This document shows positions 47,519 through 54,694 of a DNA stretch of 56,372 bases, piece by piece. The notes beneath the pieces were generated by a model. That model was not told the DNA's origin and did not search any database. It saw nothing but the letters and a program-made list of their open reading frames with translations. Numbering within the stretch: position 1 is the stretch's first letter; the number at the start of each line of letters is the position of its first letter. The translations under genes and the position numbers were made by a program. Source of the DNA: an uncultured Collinsella sp. (lineage in GTDB: Bacteria; Actinomycetota; Coriobacteriia; Coriobacteriales; Coriobacteriaceae); assembly GCA_900544995.1 (NCBI GenBank), contig UQXC01000004.1, positions 1-56,372 on the forward strand, in the 5' to 3' direction.

Positions 47519-47791
47519 TTACTTGGAGAGCTTGTCGACGACGCGTTCGATCTCGGCGAGCTTGGCGGCTTTGAGGTCTTCGTCGCCCGATTCGATTGCC
47601 GAAGTCACGCAGCCCTCAATGTGAGCCTTGAGCACATCGGCGTTGATGCGCGCAATGAGCGCCTGTGTGGCCATGAGCTGCGTGGAAATATCGACGCAAT
47701 AGCGGTCCTCATCGACCATCCGCAAGATGCCGTCAATCTGGCCGCGTGCCGTCTTGAGCATGCGGGTCACCGATTTGTGGTCTGCCATCAT
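47519..47791 (-). CDS. csoR: CsoR-family copper-sensing repressor
   Basis: 90 residues, all-helical metal-sensing repressor. The Cu(I)-binding triad Cys32 (RYCVDIS), His57 and Cys61 (AHIEGC) is intact, which favours copper over FrmR- or RcnR-type sensing. The DNA-contact N-terminus is HKSVTRMLKTARGQIDGI. The first ATG of an ATGATG pair (47791) has GAGGA 7 nt upstream. It is last in the order copA-copZ-csoR on the minus strand, so it would repress the operon from the operator before copA. A palindromic repeat lies between it and copZ. Confidence 0.92.
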   Translation of the reverse strand: MMADHKSVTRMLKTARGQIDGILRMVDEDRYCVDISTQLMATQALIARINADVLKAHIEGCVTSAIESGDEDLKAAKLAEIERVVDKLSK

Positions 47792-47834
47792 GGCGGGTCC
47801 TCGTTTCTGGTCGATCTTCCGGATGCCCCCGTCA

Positions 47835-47899
47835 GTTGCGGTGAAATACGGACCGTTTAAAGGCTTAGGGCGGCACAACAGTCCGTATTTCACCGCAAC
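47835..47899. repeat. 65-nt palindromic repeat, GTTGCGGTG family (copy 2)
   Basis: The left arm GTTGCGGTGAAATACGGAC (47835-47853) is a reverse complement of the right arm ending CACCGCAAC at 47899. The pair is cleaner than copy 1 at 33556. It is inside the copZ-csoR gap. Confidence 0.85.
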
Positions 47900-47926
47900 T
47901 TCTGAGGATTGAGTAGGCGGCGTCTG

Positions 47927-48148
47927 CTACGCGGCGGCCACGGACAGGGCGTGGAACTTCTCGCCCGCACCCTCGACGGCGGCGGCGAGCTGCTCGGCGG
48001 TCACGGTGTCGGCGCACTCCACCTGTACGGTCTGAGTCTCGTGATCGGCATCGGCGTCGGTCACGCCGGCAACGTTGAGCAGCGCCGTCTCGACGGTGGC
48101 GTCGCAATGGCCGCACATAAGGCCGGAAGTCTTGATTATGTATCGCAT
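47927..48148 (-). CDS. copZ: heavy-metal-associated domain copper chaperone
   Basis: 73 residues, a single HMA ferredoxin-like domain with the metal motif LMCGHCDATVE and an acidic surface. It likely carries Cu(I) to CopA, whose gene precedes it on the same strand. The start at 48148 follows GGGAGGAA; the frame continues upstream through the hairpin at 48178-48263, but that part has no ribosome site. Confidence 0.9.
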   Translation of the reverse strand: MRYIIKTSGLMCGHCDATVETALLNVAGVTDADADHETQTVQVECADTVTAEQLAAAVEGAGEKFHALSVAAA

Positions 48149-48177
48149 GGGTATTCCTCCCTGTTGTGTCGGCTTTC

Positions 48178-48263
48178 CCAGGCACCCGACCTTGACCTTC
48201 AAGCCGTCGCTCGCGTACCAAAGTACGCGTCGCTCCTCTTTCAGGTCAATCTCGGGCACCTGG
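48178..48263. repeat. long hairpin between copA and copZ
   Basis: CCAGG...ACCCGA...TTGACCT (48178-48198) pairs at 17 of 21 positions with 48243-48263. Near the tip, GCGTAC (48213-48218) pairs with GTACGC (48223-48228) around CAAA. It could be a processing or attenuation structure, or another dispersed palindrome. Confidence 0.7.
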
Positions 48264-48295
48264 AAAACCCGTTCTAAATGGACTTAATGGTGAGC

Positions 48296-50635
48296 TTATT
48301 TTGCCACTTTTGGCTTAAAGGATTTTAAGCGCAGCGCATTGCTTACGACGCAGACACTCGACAGGCTCATGGCCGCGGCGCCAAACATCGGCGAGAGCTG
48401 CCAACCGGTGAGGGGGAAGAACACGCCCGCCGCCAGCGGAATGCCGATGCCGTTGTAGAACAGCGCCCAGAACAGGTCCTGCTTGATGTTGCGAATTGTG
48501 GCGCGCGACAGCTCGATGGCACGGGCGACGTCCATGAGGTCGCTGCGCATGAGAACCACATCTGCCCCTTCTTTGGCGATGTCGGCGCCGGTACCGATGG
48601 CAAGGCCCACGTCGGCGCGCGCCAGGGCGGGGGAGTCGTTGATGCCGTCGCCCACCATGGCGACCTTGCTGCCCGCATCCTGCAGCTCGCGCACGTGGCG
48701 TTCCTTGTCGGCGGGGAGGACGTCGGCGATGACCTGCTCGCTGCTCAGTCCCACGCGGCGGGCGATCGCTTCGGCTGTCACGCGGTTGTCGCCGGTGAGC
48801 ATGCGCACGTCGACGCCAAGCGAGCGCAGTGCGGCGATGGCCCCGGCGCTCGTCTCCTTGACCTCGTCCGCCACGGCGATGGTGCCGACAAGCTCGCTGT
48901 TCTTGGCAAAGAACAGTGGCGTCTTGCCCTCGGCCGCGAACTGTTCGGCAAGGCCGGCGGGAACCTTCACGCCCAGCTCGTCCATCAGACGCACGTTGCC
49001 GGCGGCGATGACATTCTGCCCCTCGCGTGCCGTAACGCCTCGCCCGGGCACGGCGGCAAAGTCCTCGACCATGCGTGCGACGATTCCGCGCGCCTCGCAC
49101 TCGGCCATAATCGCCTCGGCCAGCGGGTGCTCACTTGAGCGCTCCAGCGCAGCGGCCAGCTTGAGCAGCGCCTTTTCGCTCATGGCGGGCGATCCGTCGG
49201 CACGCGTGGCTACCACGATATCGGTCACGGCAGGCTTGCCGCGAGTGACCGTTCCCGTCTTATCGAGCACCACGGTGCCCACGCTGCGCAGATTCTCCAG
49301 CGCCTCGGCGCTCTTGAACAGAATGCCCATCTCGGCGCCCTTGCCGGTGCCCACCATGATGGCGACGGGCGTGGCCAGACCCAATGCGCACGGACAGCTG
49401 ATCACCAGCACGGCCACGGCGGAGGTGAGCGCCTCGTTTATGCTGCCGGTCAGTGCCATCCACGCCGCAAAGGTCACAGCCGAGATCACGAACACCACGG
49501 GCACGAACACGCCGGCGACTTTGTCGGCCATGCGGGCGATAGGCGCCTTGGTGGCGTTGGCGTCCTCGACGAGCTGGATAATCTTGGCGAGCGACGTGTC
49601 GGCGCCCACGCGTGTGGCACGGAAGGTAAACGAGCCGGTGCGGTTGACCGTGGCGGCGTTGACGGTGTCGCCGGCGGTCTTTTCCACGGGGATGGACTCG
49701 CCGGTGAGCGCGCTCTCGTCCACGGCCGAGCTGCCCTCGAGCACCACGCCATCGACAGGGATGGACTCTCCGGGGCGCACACGCAGGACCTGGCCGGGAA
49801 GGATACTGTCGACGTCGACGGTGGTTTCGGTGCCGTCCTCGGCCACGACGGTCGCGGTCTTGGGCGCCAGGTCGATCAGCGCCTCGATGGCGCCGCCGGT
49901 TTTGGACTTGCTGCGCGTCTCGAGGTATTTGCCCACGGTGACGAGCGACAGGATCGTGCCGGCGCTCTCAAAATACAGGTTGTCCATGCCCGTCATCATG
50001 GCCTCGTGGACCTGGCCCGCGGCCAGCTGGTCGGCCATGATAAACATGGCGTAGAGTGACCAGGCAATGGACGCGGTGGCGCCGACGGCGATGAGGGCGT
50101 CCATGGTGGGCGCGCCGTGCGCGAGCGATTTAAACCCGTTGATAAAGTACGCGTCGTTGACGTAGACGATGGGGATGAGCAGGACGAGCTCGGTGAGCGC
50201 GAGCGTCATGCTGTGGGTATGGTCGGTGAAGACACCGGGCAGCGGCCAGCCAAGCATGTGCCCCATGCCTATGTAGAACAGCGGGATGAGGAAGATGATC
50301 GAGATGATGAGGCGGGTGCGCATGGCGGAGGCGGCGGCCTCCAGCTTTTTGGTCGGCGACTCCATATGGGCTGCGCCAGACCTGGTCTGCGAGCTGCCGC
50401 TTTGGACAGCGTCGGTGCCCGTGCTGATGGGCGAGGCCGAGTAGCCCGCGCGATCGACAGCGGTGCAGATATCGTCGGGGGTGACTTGCGCGGGGTCATA
50501 GTCGACCATCATGGAACCGGCGAGCAGGTTGACCGCGACGCTTTGGACGCCGTCGAGTTTGCTCACGGCGCGATCCACATGCGCTTGGCACGCGGCGCAC
50601 GTCATACCGCCCACGTCGAACTTATCTTGAGCCAT
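48296..50635 (-). CDS. copA: copper-translocating P-type ATPase
   Basis: P1B-type ATPase that exports Cu(I), 779 residues. An N-terminal HMA domain (FDVGGMTCAACQAHVDRAV, Cys13 and Cys16) is followed by a ~30-residue linker and eight membrane helices. Key motifs are SALTGESIPVEK (actuator), ISCPCALGLATPVAIM (CPC metal site), LDKTGTVTRGKPAV (phosphorylated Asp), SEHPLAEAIM, and GDGINDSPALARAD. The start follows AAAGGAG. It is first gene of copA-copZ-csoR, with a CsoR-type operator in its promoter. Confidence 0.96.
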   Translation of the reverse strand: MAQDKFDVGGMTCAACQAHVDRAVSKLDGVQSVAVNLLAGSMMVDYDPAQVTPDDICTAVDRAGYSASPISTGTDAVQSGSSQTRSGAAHMESPTKKLEAAASAMRTRLIISIIFLIPLFYIGMGHMLGWPLPGVFTDHTHSMTLALTELVLLIPIVYVNDAYFINGFKSLAHGAPTMDALIAVGATASIAWSLYAMFIMADQLAAGQVHEAMMTGMDNLYFESAGTILSLVTVGKYLETRSKSKTGGAIEALIDLAPKTATVVAEDGTETTVDVDSILPGQVLRVRPGESIPVDGVVLEGSSAVDESALTGESIPVEKTAGDTVNAATVNRTGSFTFRATRVGADTSLAKIIQLVEDANATKAPIARMADKVAGVFVPVVFVISAVTFAAWMALTGSINEALTSAVAVLVISCPCALGLATPVAIMVGTGKGAEMGILFKSAEALENLRSVGTVVLDKTGTVTRGKPAVTDIVVATRADGSPAMSEKALLKLAAALERSSEHPLAEAIMAECEARGIVARMVEDFAAVPGRGVTAREGQNVIAAGNVRLMDELGVKVPAGLAEQFAAEGKTPLFFAKNSELVGTIAVADEVKETSAGAIAALRSLGVDVRMLTGDNRVTAEAIARRVGLSSEQVIADVLPADKERHVRELQDAGSKVAMVGDGINDSPALARADVGLAIGTGADIAKEGADVVLMRSDLMDVARAIELSRATIRNIKQDLFWALFYNGIGIPLAAGVFFPLTGWQLSPMFGAAAMSLSSVCVVSNALRLKSFKPKVAK

Positions 50636-50671
50636 GGCTTCTCCTTTCTGTAGTTCGGTGTTGGAATTGTT

Positions 50672-50716
50672 AACCTGCCGATACTATACACCCATACCCC
50701 CTGGGGGTGTCCAGTA
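50672..50716 (-). promoter_or_regulatory. copA promoter with CsoR-type operator
   Basis: ATACCCCCTGGGGGTGT (50694-50710) is the GC-rich palindrome flanked by A/T that CsoR proteins bind. On the minus strand it lies between TGGACA (-35-like, 50713-50708) and TATAGT (-10, 50683-50678 region), so repressor binding would block RNA polymerase. Confidence 0.8.
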
Positions 50717-50786
50717 CAGAAAATATATATGAGATTTCGCTACAGATGAGGGTAGTTGGTTGACCGATGGACCGTCCCAACCAATC

Positions 50787-50923
50787 ATCTCAATCTGTAA
50801 CATTTGAGGACCGTTTTGCCTGCTAGTTGTTACAGATTGAGATGTTGTCTCGCGGGGTTGGGGTTTGTCTCGTTCTGTAACATCTAGACCTGTATCTGCC
50901 GAGCTAGTGTTACAAATCGAGAC
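50787..50923. repeat. array of two 57-nt palindromes, 80-nt period
   Basis: Units 50787-50843 and 50867-50923 with a 23-nt spacer. They lie between the copA promoter and the 3' end of the kinase gene. Confidence 0.9.
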
Positions 50924-50965
50924 AACTGCCGGGGAGGGGTCCCGTCACGGCAAGACGCCCACCGC

Positions 50966-53050
50966 CTAGATACAGAACCCAGGGATCACACAGGTTCGCT
51001 TATTTGGCTTTTCCGCAGGCGTTGCGTACGTAAAGACGTCGCCGTCGTGTCCCACGCGATTCAAATAGAGCGTGCCTTCGGTCTCCGATGAGTCGGGGCT
51101 CACCGTGCGCTCCCACCAGCAGGTGTCCTTGCCCTTCCACTGGCGGACCATCGTCTCGTTCGTGGAATACGGGCTCACCTTGAGCTCGCGGAAGAGCTGG
51201 TACTCCTTGCCCTCGCCGTTGTAGATGTCTGCCAGGTAGTGATAGTCCTTGGCAAACGAATAGGGCGGTTGCGTACCGCACAGCTCGACCATGGCGGGCA
51301 GCCAAAGGGTTGCGGGCAACTCGCTCAGACACGATGCGCTGTTGGCGGCACCCACGTTATTCGAGATCTTTTTGACAGATTTGATGAGTGCGCGCAACTC
51401 GTTGGGCAGCAGCTTAAGGCCGTCGCCGTTGAGCCATTCCCGCAGCTCGCAATCTGCCCAGCCGGCGCTCGGCGGTTCAGCCGCAGCGTTGCGCTCGGCA
51501 ATACCCGCATCGAACATAAACGTCAGTCCGGCCTTGCCCGTCCCGTCCAGAAGCTCATCGTGGCGGATGCCCACAAGCTGCGCGCCAACCTGCAGCCCGT
51601 TGGTGAGCGTGACACGCTTGGTACACGGATAGGGGATATGCCCATCGGTATCGAGCAGGTGATAGCGCTTGGCAATCTCGCGTGCCTCGCTACGGGTCTC
51701 GGCGGCCTTAATCTTGAGCGAAATCTCCTGCAGCTGATCCCAAGTGTAGTCGTCAAGCGAACCGCGGATGCCGTCCAGGTAGTCGGGGATGCCAAAGCCA
51801 TGGGTCGCCGCCCCAACGACGCTGAGCCCCGCAACGGCTGCAACGACGCCACCGATAATAAAGCGGCGGCGGGTCATGGCATCGTGCCGGGCCTGCTCCA
51901 GGATCTCTCGTGCGCGCTCGCCGGCGACGTCGACCTTAAGGTGCGTGCCGGAGTCGATGTCGATTGCGGCGTCACTGCCCGCGCCTTCGCGGCCCTCGGA
52001 TTCGGCATCGGTGAGGTATGCCGAGAGCACCTCGAGCATCTGCTGCTCGGTGGGACGATCGCACTGCTCGACTGAGAGACCCTTCATGATGATTTGGACG
52101 AGCGCTTCATCGCCCTCGCAGCGCGGCTCGAGCGGTGCCGGCTTGGTCTTGGTCTTTACGAGATAGAACGAGCCGGTTGCAGCGGCGTCCGTCGACTCAA
52201 AGTCAAACGGTTTGCGACCGCTGTAGAGCTGGTACAGAATGCTCGAAAGCGCATAGACGTCGATGGCGGGCGAGCGGCGAAGGGCCGCGATGCCTTCGAT
52301 ATCCTGCGTGAGCATTTCGGGCGCGGCGTATGCGGGCGTGGCGAAGCGCCAGATGTCGGCACGTCGGGTGATCGTGTCGTCGCTGAGGGCCATAGTAGCG
52401 GAGCCCATGTCGATGAGGCAGGGGTCAAAGGAGCAATCGGCAATCTGCTGCTCGAGCGTTCGGCTGGTGGTGCGGAACATGATATTGGCGGGCGAAAGAT
52501 CGCGGTGAACGACCGGATTCACAAGGCCTTGGGTCATCAAGAGCGCGCGAAGCACGGCGTTTCCAACGGCGGCGACCATCTGGGTGGTTAGCCCGCCCGA
52601 GGTATCGTGCGGGAGCAGAGGCAGCGCCTGCTTGAGCGAGGTGCCCTCGACCCACTCCATGAGGATGAGCGGGTCGTCCTCGCAAGAACCATAGCCATAG
52701 ACGCGCGGAAATCCGCGCAGGTGCGAGACGGTACACAGATGACGGTACTCCTCGAACAGCGCGGCGGTGTTGGCCAGGTGCGCGGCCGATTGCTCAGCGG
52801 AGCGATCGGGTGCCTGGTCAGAAAGGATGGCGTTGTCCTTGAGCAGCTTGACGGCAAAGACCTCGCCGCTCGTGTTGGTCGCGCGCAGCACGTGGCCGAT
52901 GTTGCCGTCGCCGCGATGGGTTGTCTGAAGAATGAGCGTCATAAACCGGCGCTTGGCATCGTCCTCGGCGCTGGGGTCGACCGCCACGGCGGTGTCGAAC
53001 GTGTCGAGACGGATGAGTTTGTCGCCATAGGCGCTATCGGTAGTATCCAT
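50966..53050 (-). CDS. Ser/Thr protein kinase with membrane anchor and DUF6273-like domain
   Basis: 694 residues. The N-terminal kinase domain (about 35-330) has Lys68 in FAVKLL, the catalytic loop HRDLSPANIMF (182-192) and an APE-like motif YAAPEML. The metal-binding triplet is DMG (214-216) instead of DFG, the catalytic Asp being kept. One membrane segment (FIIGGVVAAVAGLSVVGA) lies near 395-415. The exported C-terminal part has WADCELREWLNGDGLKLLPNELRALI and WWERTVSPDS, fitting a DUF6273-type domain seen in gut actinobacteria. So it could sense an external signal. The start follows AAAGGA. The FHA gene lies upstream on the same strand. Confidence 0.88.
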   Translation of the reverse strand: MDTTDSAYGDKLIRLDTFDTAVAVDPSAEDDAKRRFMTLILQTTHRGDGNIGHVLRATNTSGEVFAVKLLKDNAILSDQAPDRSAEQSAAHLANTAALFEEYRHLCTVSHLRGFPRVYGYGSCEDDPLILMEWVEGTSLKQALPLLPHDTSGGLTTQMVAAVGNAVLRALLMTQGLVNPVVHRDLSPANIMFRTTSRTLEQQIADCSFDPCLIDMGSATMALSDDTITRRADIWRFATPAYAAPEMLTQDIEGIAALRRSPAIDVYALSSILYQLYSGRKPFDFESTDAAATGSFYLVKTKTKPAPLEPRCEGDEALVQIIMKGLSVEQCDRPTEQQMLEVLSAYLTDAESEGREGAGSDAAIDIDSGTHLKVDVAGERAREILEQARHDAMTRRRFIIGGVVAAVAGLSVVGAATHGFGIPDYLDGIRGSLDDYTWDQLQEISLKIKAAETRSEAREIAKRYHLLDTDGHIPYPCTKRVTLTNGLQVGAQLVGIRHDELLDGTGKAGLTFMFDAGIAERNAAAEPPSAGWADCELREWLNGDGLKLLPNELRALIKSVKKISNNVGAANSASCLSELPATLWLPAMVELCGTQPPYSFAKDYHYLADIYNGEGKEYQLFRELKVSPYSTNETMVRQWKGKDTCWWERTVSPDSSETEGTLYLNRVGHDGDVFTYATPAEKPNKRTCVIPGFCI

Positions 53051-53180
53051 GGCGTTCCTTTGTCTGGCATGGGTTGCCGCACGTATGCGTTGGCAGTGCG
53101 GCTATTGGTAAAGCATCATGATAGCTGCACTGCCAGCGTATGCCGCTGAGTATTGTCGTTTACGACGCAGAAGGTAGAAG

Positions 53181-53220
53181 ACAAAAGACGGGTGGCGACC
53201 GTTTTTCGATCGCCACCCGC
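53181..53220 (-). terminator. terminator of the FHA gene
   Basis: On the minus strand, CGGGTGGCGA (53219-53210) pairs with 53198-53189, and TCTTTTGT follows. It lies directly after the FHA stop. Confidence 0.85.
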
Positions 53221-53223
53221 GCG

Positions 53224-54186
53224 CTAGTCCACAATGACAAGGAATGTCGTGTAGAGGCCAAGATGGAGCCTGTCGCTGTTTTCGATTTCCACCGGGGGAT
53301 AGATTTTGCCAGGCTCGCGTTGGTCACGCGGCGGCTCAATCACAATGTCGCCGTCGCCTGCGCCCGATTCGAGCACAGTGCCGTTGGTCGATCCAAGTCC
53401 CTGGGCGTACCAGCGTCCGCCTTCGAGCCAAATGCGCAAGTGCTCGCGCGATGCATCTGCACCCACGTCGGTGATGCTGGGTGAAGTTTTGGGCAGCGAT
53501 CCGATTACGGTGCCGCGCGGGTCACGCGTGAGCGGGTGAATCTGCATGTCAACGCTGTTTCCGGCGTGCGTCCTAAGCAAGCCGAGATTGGGGGCGACGG
53601 TGCGCGGCTGATCTAAGCTGCTCAAAAAACCACGGCCGACGGTAGTCTCGGTGGTTCCAAAGTGCCCGCCTGTCTTGCTATCGCAAAAACGCTCAACGGT
53701 TGCTACGCCTTGGGCGGGATCGGCAAGTGCGCCTGTCGCAACAAAAAGCATCAGGAAGAGCGTGCTCTTTTCGCGGGGGCTATGGTCGTCGGAGCTGCGA
53801 ATGCGCCCCAAGGCGTTGGCGTAGAGTCGATTATCGAGGCCATATTCGGCGAGAATCGACATCATCGCCTGGGCCGCGGGGCCGCTGTAGTGGTCAGATA
53901 GCTCCTGGTAGGCACGCTCGCCACCACCAAGTTTGTTAGCGATGGCGGCGGCTAGGTTAAGCGTAGAGACGGTGAAGTCATTGTAGATACCCGGCGCACA
54001 CTGATCGGGCTCGCGGTGGACAATGTAGCGAGTGAGATACGAGCGGTTGGTGGAACATTTATCGAGTAAGGCGCTGCCCGCATATGAGTTGCCGTTAATG
54101 AGCATGCGGGCGATCTCGAGATGTTTAAGACCGCCGAACGAGCGAATATCGTTATAGAGGACCGAGCAAGGCGTCTCTGCTGCCAC
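53224..54186 (-). CDS. FHA-domain protein
   Basis: About 320 residues. The C-terminal FHA domain binds phosphothreonine: GSLPKTSPSITDVGADASREHLRIWLEGGRWYAQGLGSTNGTVLESG, with the conserved SRxH and STNGT features. The N-terminal ~200 residues are helical (LEIARMLINGNSYAGSALLDKC; ANKLGGGERAYQELSDHYSG) and were not recognised. It precedes the kinase on the same strand, suggesting a phospho-signalling pair. The start is GTG 54186 because AAAGGAGG lies 5 nt upstream; an in-frame TTG at 54216 has none. Confidence 0.85.
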   Translation of the reverse strand: MAAETPCSVLYNDIRSFGGLKHLEIARMLINGNSYAGSALLDKCSTNRSYLTRYIVHREPDQCAPGIYNDFTVSTLNLAAAIANKLGGGERAYQELSDHYSGPAAQAMMSILAEYGLDNRLYANALGRIRSSDDHSPREKSTLFLMLFVATGALADPAQGVATVERFCDSKTGGHFGTTETTVGRGFLSSLDQPRTVAPNLGLLRTHAGNSVDMQIHPLTRDPRGTVIGSLPKTSPSITDVGADASREHLRIWLEGGRWYAQGLGSTNGTVLESGAGDGDIVIEPPRDQREPGKIYPPVEIENSDRLHLGLYTTFLVIVD

Positions 54187-54365
54187 GGATACCTCCTTTG
54201 ATTGCTTCCTAGCCAATATGGCGATAGGAATTAATGGCCCCCGGTGGGCGACGTATTAAATGGCTGCGCACTATATAGCGTAACCAAAGCGACATTATAG
54301 GCCACATGTTCGAAATTGCAGGAAGCCTGAGAGATTTGGTTTGGACTGGACGGAAATCCCCCTCT

Positions 54366-54423
54366 GTCTTGATCTATAACAATTAGGACCCGGTTTTGTC
54401 CCGCAGCTGTTACAGATTGAGAC
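54366..54423. repeat. single 57/58-nt palindrome of the TCTGTAAC family
   Basis: GTCTTGATCTATAAC opens and TGTTACAGATTGAGAC closes the 58-nt unit, in the 508-nt gap between the divergent FHA and helicase genes. Confidence 0.85.
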
Positions 54424-54694
54424 AATCGGCCAGGCCCACCTCGTCCGCCTCGTCATCTGTGGTTTACGTGGGGGCATACGGAGTACGGGTATACTAACCG
54501 GCGGCGAATCTGCTCCATCGCTTAGAGCTGCTGCGTCTGGACGGCGCGTGATAGGGCTGCCAAAGCGATCGCCAGCGTGCTGAGCAACGTCCTCTCTGTG
54601 CGCACCTGTTTTTGTATGTATTAGCGCACTACCAAGCACGCCCGCGCGGCCGCATGCCGTGCCCATTGCGCGTGCAGATAAGGAACAACAACAT
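54424..54694 (+). promoter_or_regulatory. long leader region of the DEAD-box helicase gene
   Basis: TATACT at 54490-54495 is a possible -10, with only a poor -35 (TTTACG, 54463). It would leave a leader of ~190 nt without a convincing open frame. Long leaders are common for cold-induced DEAD-box helicase mRNAs, but no specific motif was recognised. Confidence 0.4.
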
